A stretch of 64,000 bases of DNA from Leadbetterella sp035299025 (GTDB lineage Bacteria; Bacteroidota; Bacteroidia; Cytophagales; Spirosomataceae): positions 82,145-146,144 of the forward strand of contig DATGXK010000001.1 in the NCBI GenBank assembly GCA_035299025.1, read 5' to 3'. Below, piece after piece: positions 8,935 to 17,623 of the stretch (positions are counted from its first letter, which is position 1; the number at the start of each line of letters is the position of its first letter). A program made the translations under genes and the position numbers. Below the pieces are notes generated by a model, which saw only the letters and a program-made list of their open reading frames with translations, did no database searches and was not told the DNA's origin.

Positions 8935-9282
8935 TTATGAAAAAGCCACAAACACCTCGTTACCTTCTACTTTCACCTGATACGTTTTGATTTCGTAGTC
9001 GTCGCCACTTAAACAAGCTCCTGAATTGAGCGAAAATGTTTTCTTGTGAAATGGGCAAGCAACTTTGGGTTCCTCGCCCATAGAGCCTATCATTCCTCTC
9101 GAAAGAGCCATTTGTTGTTTGTGAGGACAAAGGTTTTGCGTGGCATACCATTCGCCTCGTTTTTTGAAATTATAAATGGCTATTTGTTCTCCGTCAAGCA
9201 AAACACAGGCTCCTCCGTTTTCAGGAATGTCCTCTACTTTACAAGCCAAAATCCACGATGTTAATGTTTCTGTATTATTCAT
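8935..9282 (-). CDS. nirD: Nitrite reductase small subunit, Rieske type
   Basis: The product belongs to the NirD family, which pairs with NirB in assimilatory NAD(P)H-nitrite reductase. It has a Rieske-like fold with a full cluster-ligand set, CPHKQ and CPFHKK, whereas the enterobacterial NirD has lost these residues. The chosen start (ATG at 9282) gives 115 residues, close to the family norm. A longer frame starts at 9333, seven bases after the nirB stop, and would add 17 residues (MIHLYELYRAM...) that do not resemble the family. Either start places the gene directly behind nirB in the same transcript. Confidence 0.88.
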   Translation of the reverse strand: MNNTETLTSWILACKVEDIPENGGACVLLDGEQIAIYNFKKRGEWYATQNLCPHKQQMALSRGMIGSMGEEPKVACPFHKKTFSLNSGACLSGDDYEIKTYQVKVEGNEVFVAFS

Positions 9283-9339
9283 GTTATTCTTTGGTTTCAT
9301 CATTGCACGATATAATTCATACAAGTGTATCATTTTTTC

Positions 9340-11862
9340 TTATTTCAAAACGGCGTTCCAGTCTTCTGCCTTTATCTGTTCACGAAGTGGCTCAAACTTC
9401 ACGGTTGGGTCTTTTTCTTCAGGGGCATTTACAAAATGTACAAATCTTTTTCTGATCTCGGGTGTTTCTACAGCTTCCTTCCATTCGCATTTGTAGGTAT
9501 CCACAAGTGCATCCATGTCGGCTTCAAATTGTGCATTTAATCCTAAAGCATCGTCTATAACTACAGATTTTAGGTAGGCAAGTCCGCCCTCCATTTTGTC
9601 GAGCCATGGGGCTGTTCTTTGTAGAGGCTCGGCAGTTTTTATATAAAACATCAAGAATCTATCAATCAGCTTTAGACACATTTCGCTGCTAACATCGGTG
9701 GCCAATAGTTCTGCATGGCGAGGTTTTGAGCCACCGTTGCCGCATACATAAAGATTCCAGCCTTTTTCGGTGGCTATAATTCCAAAGTCTTTGCTTTGAG
9801 CCTCAGCACATTCTCTAATACAGCCCGAAACAGCAGATTTGAGTTTGTGTGGGGAGCGAAGTCCCTTATATCGGTTCTCTACTTCAATAGCGAAACTTAC
9901 CGCATCTTGCACCCCAAACCTACACCAAGTGGTTCCGACACAGCTTTTTACGGTTCTCAAAGATTTTCCATAAGCTTGTCCACTTTCAAAACCCGCTTCT
10001 ATCAATTGCTCCCAAATAGCCGGTAAGTCGCCTACATGAGCACCAAACATATCTATACGCTGGCCACCCGTTATTTTGGTATAAAGACCATATTTTTGAG
10101 CTACTTCGCCAATTACTATGAGTTTTTCTGGTGTTACTTCTCCACCCGGAATTCTAGGAACTACGGAGTATGTACCGCCTCTTTGGATATTGGCCAAAAA
10201 TCTATCATTAGAATCTTGGGCTGTTAAACGACCTTTTTCAAGTACGTTTTCGTTCCAAAGACTTGCCAAAATAGACGCTACAGCGGGTTTACAAGTTTCG
10301 CAACCATCTCCGCATCCCAAATCTTCCAAAACGTCGTCGTAAGTTTTGAGGTTTTTGATTTTTACCAAACTCAATAATTCCTGACGGGTATGGTCAAAAT
10401 GCTCACAAAGAACGTTTCTAACTACTTTTCCTTGAGATTTAAGAATGCCTTGAATTAAATCCTTCACCATTGGCGTACATCCTCCACAACCAGTGCAAGC
10501 TTTGGTTGATTTTTTAAGAGCATCTACCGTGTCATTCCCATTTTCAATCACCTCATGGCAAATCTGCCCTTTTGTAATCGCTTCGCAAGAACAAATAAGA
10601 GCTTCATCTGGCAAAGACATCACGCCGGATTCTCCGCCAGACTCACCACCTCGTGAGCCCAATATCAAGTCCTCAGGGTCGGCAGGAATAGGCAGTTTAT
10701 TGTTCACCGTTTGCAAAAGCATATTGTATTGCTCGGCATCACCCACTAATATACCTCCCAAAAGGTATTTGTTATCGTTGCTGATGTTTATACGTTTGTA
10801 AACACCCTTGGTTTTGTTTTCATATATAATGGTCTGACAATCTGGCTCTTCGGCAAATGCATTTCCAAAACTCGCCACATCTACACCGATAAGCTTGAGT
10901 TTGGTGGACATGTCGAAACCTGTAAATTCTTTAGTGGCATTGCCCATAATTTCGGAGGCCACAATGTCCGCCATTTCATAACCAGGAGCTACCAAGCCAT
11001 AAATCATATGTTCGTGCAGGGCACATTCTCCTATCGCAAAAATGCTTTCGTCAGAAGTTTGTAATTTGTTGTTTACCAATATTCCACCTCTTGAACCTAC
11101 CTCAAGCCCAGCTATTTTGGCCAGTTCATCGCGTGGCTTTATTCCTGCCGATATCACCAACATATCTACTTTTAGTATTTCTCCATCTGCAAACACCATT
11201 TTTTCGATGGTATCGCCTCCAGCTATTTCTTGGGTGTTTTTATTGCAATGAATCTTTATGCCGAGCGTACTCAATTTGCTTTTTAGAATGTCGGAACCAG
11301 CCTGATCGATTTGCCTTGGCATAAGTCTTGGGGCAAATTCTATCACGTGTGTATCAGTAATGCCCAAATCAAGCAAAGCTTTGGCGGCTTCTAATCCTAA
11401 AAGGCCTCCACCTATTACTGCTCCGATTTTCGACTTTGCCGCATGAGATTTCATCATATCGAGATCTTCAATCGTTCTGTAAACAAAAACCCCGTCTTTT
11501 TCTACGCCTGGAATCGGTGGCACAAAAGGAGCAGAACCCGTGGCGAGTATTAAATAGTCGTAGTTGAGCGAAATACCTTGATGTGTATTGATGATTTTCT
11601 TTTCTCTATCAATATTGGTCACTGGGTCGCTGAGGTGTAGTTGTATCTGGTTTTCGGAATACCATTCCAACGGAGCCATGGTAAGTTCTTCTATCGTTTT
11701 TTCACCAAAATATGAGCTCAGGTGTACCCTGTCATAAGCAGGACGAGGTTCTTCTCCAAACACAATGATGTCGAATTGTTCATTTCCACCTTTGGCGATC
11801 AATTTTTCGCAAAATTTGTAACCCACCATTCCGTTACCTACAACAACTACTTTCTTTTTCAT
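9340..11862 (-). CDS. nirB: Nitrite reductase large subunit
   Basis: The 840-residue enzyme reduces nitrite to ammonium with NAD(P)H. The N-terminal half is an FAD/NAD-binding reductase (GNGMVGYKFCEKL at the start, GGGLLGLEAAKAL near 150). Two BFD-like [2Fe-2S] segments follow (CSCEAITKGQICHEVI.. CTGCGGC, and CGDGCETC). The C-terminal part is the nitrite/sulfite reductase domain with siroheme-[4Fe-4S] cysteines in SCVGTTWCRFG and SGCIRECAEA. All cofactor motifs are intact and the length is normal. It leads the nirB-nirD-kinase-regulator group and is divergent from the siroheme methyltransferase gene. Confidence 0.95.
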   Translation of the reverse strand: MKKKVVVVGNGMVGYKFCEKLIAKGGNEQFDIIVFGEEPRPAYDRVHLSSYFGEKTIEELTMAPLEWYSENQIQLHLSDPVTNIDREKKIINTHQGISLNYDYLILATGSAPFVPPIPGVEKDGVFVYRTIEDLDMMKSHAAKSKIGAVIGGGLLGLEAAKALLDLGITDTHVIEFAPRLMPRQIDQAGSDILKSKLSTLGIKIHCNKNTQEIAGGDTIEKMVFADGEILKVDMLVISAGIKPRDELAKIAGLEVGSRGGILVNNKLQTSDESIFAIGECALHEHMIYGLVAPGYEMADIVASEIMGNATKEFTGFDMSTKLKLIGVDVASFGNAFAEEPDCQTIIYENKTKGVYKRINISNDNKYLLGGILVGDAEQYNMLLQTVNNKLPIPADPEDLILGSRGGESGGESGVMSLPDEALICSCEAITKGQICHEVIENGNDTVDALKKSTKACTGCGGCTPMVKDLIQGILKSQGKVVRNVLCEHFDHTRQELLSLVKIKNLKTYDDVLEDLGCGDGCETCKPAVASILASLWNENVLEKGRLTAQDSNDRFLANIQRGGTYSVVPRIPGGEVTPEKLIVIGEVAQKYGLYTKITGGQRIDMFGAHVGDLPAIWEQLIEAGFESGQAYGKSLRTVKSCVGTTWCRFGVQDAVSFAIEVENRYKGLRSPHKLKSAVSGCIRECAEAQSKDFGIIATEKGWNLYVCGNGGSKPRHAELLATDVSSEMCLKLIDRFLMFYIKTAEPLQRTAPWLDKMEGGLAYLKSVVIDDALGLNAQFEADMDALVDTYKCEWKEAVETPEIRKRFVHFVNAPEEKDPTVKFEPLREQIKAEDWNAVLK

Positions 11863-12111
11863 AAAATCAAATTTTCATTTTGATAAAAAATACTCAATTG
11901 TACTTATCTAATATTATATATAAAATGAGTATTAATAAGCAATTAAATATGTAACAATATTAGATAATTGCAATTTAAAATTCTAAGATTGTTGAAGAAA
12001 TTGTATAAAAAAATACGAAAAAGGCTTAATATTGAAATAAATATCAAATTTTACCTAAGAATAGTACAATTGAAGATTTCAAATTTTTTATAAGTATTAA
12101 TACTCATTTAC
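11863..12111. promoter_or_regulatory. Divergent nirB/cobA control region with NarL-like half-sites
   Basis: This AT-rich 249-bp gap holds a perfect inverted pair ATAAGTA-TTAA-TACTCAT at 12090-12107, a degenerate copy starting ATGAGTA at 11925, and two direct half-sites TACTCAA (11891-11897) and TACTTAT (11901-11907). The perfect copy ends 4 nt before the cobA start, so it more probably serves a minus-strand transcript or represses cobA. A possible minus -7 box AAAATTTG lies at 12087-12080. Confidence 0.5.
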
Positions 12112-12867
12112 ATGAAACCAAAAATAACACTTGTAGGGGCGGGTCCAGGAGATGCCGAACTTATAACTTTAAAAGGAATAAAGGCTTTGAAAAAAGCAGA
12201 TGTAGTGTTGTATGATGCTTTGGCAAACGAGGAACTTTTGAAATACACGAGAGAAAACTGTAAACATATATTTGTAGGCAAAAGATTTGAGAACCATAGC
12301 TTAACCCAAGACCAAATAAACGAGCTTTTGATAGCTTCGGCTTTTGAGTACGGGCATGCTGTTAGACTTAAAGGTGGTGATCCGATCGTATTTGGAAGAG
12401 CGACTGAAGAATTAGAATATGCAGAGACCTTTGGAATAGAAACCGAAATCATTTCTGGTGTATCGAGCTGCATAGCAGTACCCACGGCCCAGGGAATTCC
12501 GGTAACCAAGCGTGGACTGTCAGAAAGCTTTTGGGTGATGACGGGCCACACCAAAGCAAAGGAACTGCCGAAAGACATATACTTGGCCGCTCAGTCGAGT
12601 GCTACCATTGTGATATTGATGGGCTTAAGCAAGTTGGAAGAAATTGCTGACATTTTTTCGTCTTTTGGCAAAGCAGAGACACCAGTAGCCATAATCCAGA
12701 ATGGAACATGCCGCAATGAACGATTTGTGATTGGTAAAATAAAAGACATAGCCGCCAAGGTGAGAGAAGAAAACATCAAACAGCCGTCGGTAATAATTAT
12801 TGGCGAAGTAGTGAGCGTACACAAAGAGTACATCCTAGAGTATGGATCGGAGATGCTTTACAAATAA
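12112..12867 (+). CDS. cobA: Uroporphyrinogen-III C-methyltransferase
   Basis: The 251-residue SUMT methylates uroporphyrinogen III at C2 and C7 with SAM to give precorrin-2, the precursor of siroheme. Visible family motifs are LVGAGPGDAELITLKG at the N-terminus, VRLKGGDPIVFGR near residue 85 and GVSSCIAVPTAQGIPVTKRG. There is no CysG-type N-terminal dehydrogenase/ferrochelatase domain, so a separate enzyme must finish siroheme. Its place opposite nirB points to siroheme supply for NirB, hence a nitrite-assimilation role. The symbol cobA is used for the SUMT activity, and some annotations would use sumT or nasF. Confidence 0.92.
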   Translation: MKPKITLVGAGPGDAELITLKGIKALKKADVVLYDALANEELLKYTRENCKHIFVGKRFENHSLTQDQINELLIASAFEYGHAVRLKGGDPIVFGRATEELEYAETFGIETEIISGVSSCIAVPTAQGIPVTKRGLSESFWVMTGHTKAKELPKDIYLAAQSSATIVILMGLSKLEEIADIFSSFGKAETPVAIIQNGTCRNERFVIGKIKDIAAKVREENIKQPSVIIIGEVVSVHKEYILEYGSEMLYK

Positions 12868-13460
12868 AACCAGTAAATCCATACACCACCTCATACTTCT
12901 AGACAAATTTCAAGAATATTTCCACAAACAAAAGAAACTCCTAATATTCTTACATACCCAGACCGACTGAACAAACAAAAAACCAACAATTAAATCCTAG
13001 CCGCCAGGGTACAACAACACCTGTATTTGAATTATTTCATCAACAATCAAAGGAGTACAACTCCAATACGAAACAACCTTTAGAAAAACTCCACTAACCA
13101 ACTAATCCCCTAAACTAAAATACAAACAAACCTCGTGACACTTAAAAGCCACATTTAGTTTCTGTTCCAAATTTTCTTCTCCAAACTAAACTCCTTAACA
13201 AAAGCATTTTTTTTACATTTTACAAAAAATAGGTTTCAAAAACTGAATATTTCATGTTGAAAAATGAAAAATAATCAAAAATAAGTTAAAAAAAATTGAT
13301 TTTATAAGAATAAAAATGAAAAATATTCAAAAATAAGTAAAATAACAAAGTATCAAAATTGACCTTTTTTTCTAAGCTTTAATTTGCAAAATATAAATTT
13401 TCGAATGTTAAATTAAAAAATGTAAAGAACTTTTTAAGAAAATCAAAAATAAGTACTTAA
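12868..13460. other. Gene-free, strongly G-poor intergenic stretch
   Basis: No reading frame with coding character is seen on either strand. From about 12870 to 13200 the plus strand has very few G but many C and A residues, unlike any flanking gene. One short hairpin (GGAGTacaACTCC) occurs near 13053. The rest, to 13460, is A/T-rich. Confidence 0.6.
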
Positions 13461-13466
13461 ATATTT

Positions 13467-13495
13467 ATGAGTATTTATACTTAATTATAATTTCG
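13467..13495 (+). promoter_or_regulatory. Operator plus -7 box of the porin/nrt operon
   Basis: ATGAGTA-TTTA-TACTTAA (13467-13484) is followed by TAATTTCG at 13488-13495, a one-mismatch -7 box. The distance between operator start and -7 start is 21 nt, exactly as in the narK promoter. Transcription would begin near 13500. Confidence 0.6.
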
Positions 13496-13499
13496 AATC

Positions 13500-13852
13500 G
13501 TCATCATGATGTAAATAATTGAAGACGAAAGGATTAAAGCTAAATCCTGTTTTCAATTCATAAAGAAATAGATTTCAAAAAGGTGTTGGAGCACCAAAAA
13601 CTCTTGGATGCATACAAGAGAGAAAAAAAGGCCGAAGGGGTATTGGAGTACCGCCAACGGCCAAAGGAATTGCCTACGGTGTTGAAACACATAGACGGAT
13701 GTAAAGAAAATCAATAAATTTTCGAATTACAAACCCTCTTCAGAAAAACGAGTTTTCTCGTCCGTGTTTCTTCTTGATCATGAACGCAACAAAACGATTG
13801 TTGCTAGTCCCTAAAACTACTATTCAGGATTTTATCTTTAAAAATTAGAACG
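13500..13852 (+). ncRNA. Highly structured 5' leader RNA of the porin/nrt operon (candidate cis-regulator)
   Basis: The leader contains a series of hairpins: AATTGAA..AGGATT / AATCCT..TTCAATT (13517-13558), GGTG-TTGGAG-CACC (13582-13595), CTCTTG / CAAGAG (13601-13620), a long stem GGCCG..GGTA-TTGGAG-TACC..CGGCC (13630-13662), GTGT-TGAA-ACAC (13679-13690), ACGAG / CTCGT (13748-13761) and GCAACAA / TTGTTGC (13786-13804). Two stems carry the same loop with a compensated base-pair change (G-C versus A-T), which argues for RNA function. No ATG-initiated reading frame fills it. The tandem-hairpin layout recalls ANTAR-controlled leaders such as that of nasF, but the loop lacks the usual first A. Confidence 0.6.
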
Positions 13853-15400
13853 ATGGAAAAGAAACTTCTATTTTCAAAAAAACTTTGGTTATTTATACTT
13901 ATTTATTTTTTAAAAGTTTCCACATATGGCCAGTTCAGCTTAGTAGGCCAGGTACGTACCCGTACAGAAGTACGTGATGGTTTGGGAAACTTAGCTCCTG
14001 TAGACGCAAAAGCAGCGGCTTTTACGTCACAGCGAACTAGGTTAACATTTGGATATAAATGGGATAGAGTGGTTTTTACAACTGCCATACAAGACGTAAG
14101 AGTTTGGGGACAAGATGCTTCAACCATCAGCAATGCAGACGGAAGTAGATTAATGGTACACGAAGCCAACGCAGAACTTATATTGGCCAATTCAGCAGAT
14201 ACTACAGTTAAATTCAAAGCAATTCAAAATCTTTCATTAAAAATAGGCAGACAAGAATTGGTATATGACGACGTACGTTTATTGGGCAATTTGGATTGGC
14301 TACAGCAGGCTCGTAGGTTTGATGCGGCTATTTTTAAAGCACAGCACCAAGGCTGGGCATTGGATTTTGGGGGTGGATTTAATCAAAATACAGATGGATT
14401 TGGAGTAACAGGTACCTCTTACACAGCAGGCAACGCTCCGTCTACGGCACTTTCTAATAAAAACGTTAGTTTAGCTATCCCACTTGGATTTATTCCTACG
14501 GCTGGAAAAGGCGGAGCATTGGTATTGGCTACGCCATTGAGCACCAATGGTCAAAATCAACAGTTTAAGTCTTTCCAAATGGCTTACTTGACCAGAAAGT
14601 TTAAGCAAACAAAGCTCTCGGCTTTGTTTTTCAAAGATGATTTTTCAAAGTATGTTTCTGATAGTATTGGTAACCCTACTCAAGGCTATGTGTATGGCCG
14701 AAGATATAATCAAACAGGCGTAAATTCTAGATTAACGTATGGCTTGATGGCCAATAGCCAGTTTGGTAATTCATCAGCAATGTTTGGTAAAATTTCGGCT
14801 CAGGCTTGGTTCTATGGCCAGTCAGGTAAAGATCGTGACGGTTTAATCATTAAAAACGCCTACCACTATGGAGCATTTGCTATGATGCAAAAAGGTAAAT
14901 GGTCTTTTGGCCCTGGCTATGAAGTACTTACTGGCAATAATGCTTTAAAACCAGTAGCTGGCCAAACTTCTAAATTTGATCCACTGTACGGTACTCCTCA
15001 CAAACACTGGGGCTATATGGACTACTTTTACGTGGGCACTGGCTCTCCGGCAGGTGGATTACAAGATGCTTATTTGAAGCTCAAATATGTGAACAAGGTA
15101 TTCACTTTCATGGCTGACGGACACTATTTTAGCCTTGAGTCTGCCACACTTAACAAACTGGATGGCAATAAACTTTTAGACAAAAAACTGGGTACCGAAA
15201 TTGATTTTATTGGACAGATTACCATGAATAAATTTACTACTTTGGAGCTTGGGTATTCTATCATGAAGGGAAGTAATTCGTTGGAATACGTAAAATCAAA
15301 CACCATAGACAAAACCAAGAAAACAGGTAACTGGGCATATTTAATGATCAACATCCGTCCAGATTTCTTTTATACCAAACCAGTTGCTATTAAGCAATAA
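13853..15400 (+). CDS. Outer-membrane channel, alginate-export/porin family
   Basis: The 515-residue protein has a signal peptide ending at STYGQ and then alternating amphipathic beta strands, as in the alginate_exp porin family. Recognisable segments are the strand around RTRTEVRDGLGN, SQRTRLTFGYKWDRVVF, the conserved KIGRQELVYDDVRLLGNLDW, and a C-terminal aromatic strand. It is the first gene of the operon that continues with the nitrate ABC importer, 39 nt upstream of the binding protein. I infer that it lets nitrate or nitrite cross the outer membrane; the family itself does not define a substrate. Confidence 0.85.
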   Translation: MEKKLLFSKKLWLFILIYFLKVSTYGQFSLVGQVRTRTEVRDGLGNLAPVDAKAAAFTSQRTRLTFGYKWDRVVFTTAIQDVRVWGQDASTISNADGSRLMVHEANAELILANSADTTVKFKAIQNLSLKIGRQELVYDDVRLLGNLDWLQQARRFDAAIFKAQHQGWALDFGGGFNQNTDGFGVTGTSYTAGNAPSTALSNKNVSLAIPLGFIPTAGKGGALVLATPLSTNGQNQQFKSFQMAYLTRKFKQTKLSALFFKDDFSKYVSDSIGNPTQGYVYGRRYNQTGVNSRLTYGLMANSQFGNSSAMFGKISAQAWFYGQSGKDRDGLIIKNAYHYGAFAMMQKGKWSFGPGYEVLTGNNALKPVAGQTSKFDPLYGTPHKHWGYMDYFYVGTGSPAGGLQDAYLKLKYVNKVFTFMADGHYFSLESATLNKLDGNKLLDKKLGTEIDFIGQITMNKFTTLELGYSIMKGSNSLEYVKSNTIDKTKKTGNWAYLMINIRPDFFYTKPVAIKQ

Positions 15401-15439
15401 GCTAATCTTTAAATATCACATTTTCAATTTATTACAAAA

Positions 15440-16645
15440 ATGAAACGAACCATAAAAATATTATCGGTAGCTATGCTTTTGGCCATAGTTTCGATTACAA
15501 CATCTTTCAAAACTGCTCCAGCGAGCGTAATTAAACTAGGATTTATTCCGCTTACCGACTGTGCCCCATTGGTAGTAGCCAAAGAATTGGGCTTATTCAA
15601 AAAATATGGCGTAAACGTAGAACTTAGCAAAGAAGCATCTTGGGCCAACATCCGCGACAAAGTATTGAACGGAGAGCTCTCTGGAGCACACTGTTTATTT
15701 TCAATGCCGCTTTCGGTTTATACAGGCATTGGTGGCAAAGCAGGTTCTCAAATGAAAATAGCCATGGTTTTGAACAACAACGGCCAAGCCATTACGCTTT
15801 CAAAGGACTTTTGTGGAGTGGTTGGATTCAAAGAAACCAGCAAAGTGGCAGCGGCAGTTACGGCTCTAAAAAAGAAAAAAGAAGTGACTTTTGCGATGAC
15901 TTTTCCGGGTGGCACACACGACATTTGGTTGAGAAATTGGATGGCAGCTGCGGGAATCAATCAAAAATCTGTGGGTATCATCACTATTCCACCACCACAA
16001 ATGGTGGCCAACATGAAAGTAGACAACATGGAGGGCTTTAGCGTAGGCGAACCATGGAATGGTGTGGCAGCTGCTCAGAATGTTGGTTTTACTGAAATCA
16101 CCTCACAAGATATCTGGAAAAACCACCCAGAAAAAGCACTGGTTGTAAACTCTGAATTTGCTTCTGAAAGCAGAGCCGATTTGAAAAACGTAATGAAAGC
16201 CATAGTAGAAGCTTGCAAATGGCTAGACGCCAGTGCGGCAAACCGCAAAAAAGCAGTAAGTTGGCTTACAAAACCATACTATGTAAATGCTCCTGTAGCG
16301 GCTATAGAAAGCCGAATATTGGGCTCGTATGACCTTGGCTGTGAGCTTGGTGCACAAAAATACGGGGACAACAACATGCGTTTTTATAACAACGGAGTAG
16401 TAAATACACCGCTTAAATCGCACGCAATCTGGTTCTTGGCACAATATGTTCGTTTTGGTATGCTCAAATCTGCTCCTGATTATAAAGGAATAGCTGAAAA
16501 ACTAATCTTGGACGACCTATGGGCGGAAGTAGCAAAAGAAACTGGAGTACCTGTTCAGGCAGACATGAAAGGTTTTAAAACCAACCTTGATGTGGCATTT
16601 GACCCAAGCAATCCTTCGGCCTATCTTGGCAGTACACGCAAATAA
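15440..16645 (+). CDS. nrtA: Nitrate ABC transporter substrate-binding protein (NrtA/CmpA family)
   Basis: The protein has 401 residues with a cleavable signal peptide (MKRTIKILSVAMLLAIVSITTS). The mature part begins with KLGFIPLTDCAPLVVAKELGLF, a hallmark of the NrtA/CmpA/SsuA-like group, and contains TFPGGTHDIWLRNWMAAAG and GFSVGEPWNGVAAAQ, which line the nitrate or bicarbonate pocket in this family. Its neighbours are the matching permease and ATPase, inside a nitrate/nitrite reductase island, so nitrate is the best substrate. Nitrite or cyanate remain possible. No lipobox is seen, so it is periplasmic rather than lipid-anchored. Confidence 0.9.
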   Translation: MKRTIKILSVAMLLAIVSITTSFKTAPASVIKLGFIPLTDCAPLVVAKELGLFKKYGVNVELSKEASWANIRDKVLNGELSGAHCLFSMPLSVYTGIGGKAGSQMKIAMVLNNNGQAITLSKDFCGVVGFKETSKVAAAVTALKKKKEVTFAMTFPGGTHDIWLRNWMAAAGINQKSVGIITIPPPQMVANMKVDNMEGFSVGEPWNGVAAAQNVGFTEITSQDIWKNHPEKALVVNSEFASESRADLKNVMKAIVEACKWLDASAANRKKAVSWLTKPYYVNAPVAAIESRILGSYDLGCELGAQKYGDNNMRFYNNGVVNTPLKSHAIWFLAQYVRFGMLKSAPDYKGIAEKLILDDLWAEVAKETGVPVQADMKGFKTNLDVAFDPSNPSAYLGSTRK

Positions 16646-16651
16646 CCATTT

Positions 16652-16681
16652 ATTCGGGAGGTGAGTAATCGCCTCCTGAAT
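16652..16681 (+). other. Intercistronic hairpin after the binding-protein gene
   Basis: ATTCgGGAGG (16652-16661) pairs with CCTCCtGAAT (16672-16681), 9 bp with one mismatch, 6 nt after the nrtA stop. With no T-run it is more likely an mRNA-stabilising or partial terminator element that would keep binding-protein mRNA above permease mRNA. Confidence 0.45.
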
Positions 16682-16788
16682 TCATAAAAAGCAGAAATAC
16701 GGAAACTTCGTTAAAGGCCAACAGATAAACTTAGGAATGATTATTTCTTTGCGTCTTTCTGCCTTAGCGGTAAAAAAAAACAAAAATC

Positions 16789-17580
16789 ATGAGAAGCATA
16801 TTTTCTTTAAAAACCTTATACTCAATAGCCTACTTTGTGGGTAGCATGGTCATTTTGCTCTTGATTTGGAGCTTGGTTTCGGCCATTACCAAAAACGAAA
16901 TCCCTGGCCCAGTAGCTACTTGGTCCGTGTTTTTCGAAATGCTCAAAGATCCATTTTACGACTACGGCCCTAACGACAAAGGCATTGGCATACAACTCTG
17001 GAGTTCTATTAAGCGTGTAATGATGGGTTTTGGCCTTGGTAGTCTTTTGGCTATCCCCTTGGGTATGCTAATGGGAGGTTCTAAGTTTACCATGAATTTG
17101 CTCAATCCACTTATTCAGGTTCTTCGTCCGGTTTCGCCCTTGGCTTGGTTTCCGTTAGGCCTTTTGGCATTTAAAGCTTCAGAAGGAGCCACAGTTTTTA
17201 TCATAGCCATCACTTCGCTCTGGCCAACATTGATCAATACGGCGTTTGGAGTTTCGAGCATACCCGACGACCACAAAAATGTGGGTAAAGCTTTCGGCTT
17301 TTCTCGTTGGAAATACATCACCAAAATCCTTATTCCCTTCGCATTGCCTCATATTATTACGGGCTTGAGATTGGCCATCGGAGTAGCTTGGATGGTGATT
17401 GTAGCTGGAGAAATGCTCTCTGGCGGAGTCGGGATAGGTTTCTTTGTATGGGATTCGTGGAATGGACTTAGTCTTGAAAAAATTCTTTCGGCCATACTTA
17501 TCATTGGTTTTGTGGGCTTATTACTCGACAAATTTTTCAATGGCCTACAGAATTATTTCGCCTACGAAAATAAGAAATGA
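16789..17580 (+). CDS. nrtB: Nitrate ABC transporter permease
   Basis: The 263-residue integral membrane protein has about six hydrophobic helices and the BPD_transp_1 coupling loop (ALPHIITGLRLAIGVAWMVIVAGEML, in which the EAA-type glycine is present), typical of the NrtB/SsuC group. It follows the binding protein by 143 bp and precedes the ATPase by 43 bp. It would form a homodimeric channel in the inner membrane. Length is normal. Confidence 0.9.
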   Translation: MRSIFSLKTLYSIAYFVGSMVILLLIWSLVSAITKNEIPGPVATWSVFFEMLKDPFYDYGPNDKGIGIQLWSSIKRVMMGFGLGSLLAIPLGMLMGGSKFTMNLLNPLIQVLRPVSPLAWFPLGLLAFKASEGATVFIIAITSLWPTLINTAFGVSSIPDDHKNVGKAFGFSRWKYITKILIPFALPHIITGLRLAIGVAWMVIVAGEMLSGGVGIGFFVWDSWNGLSLEKILSAILIIGFVGLLLDKFFNGLQNYFAYENKK

Positions 17581-17623
17581 TTTACATTAAAGAGAGGAGA
17601 ATGATTTCTAAACAAAAAACATC

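Noticed and set aside
13544..13717. Open frame of about 58 codons in the nrt leader (VLEHQKLLDAYKREKKAEGVLE in the middle)
   Set aside because: It has no ATG and coincides with paired hairpins whose base changes are compensated, so RNA structure explains the sequence better than a peptide.
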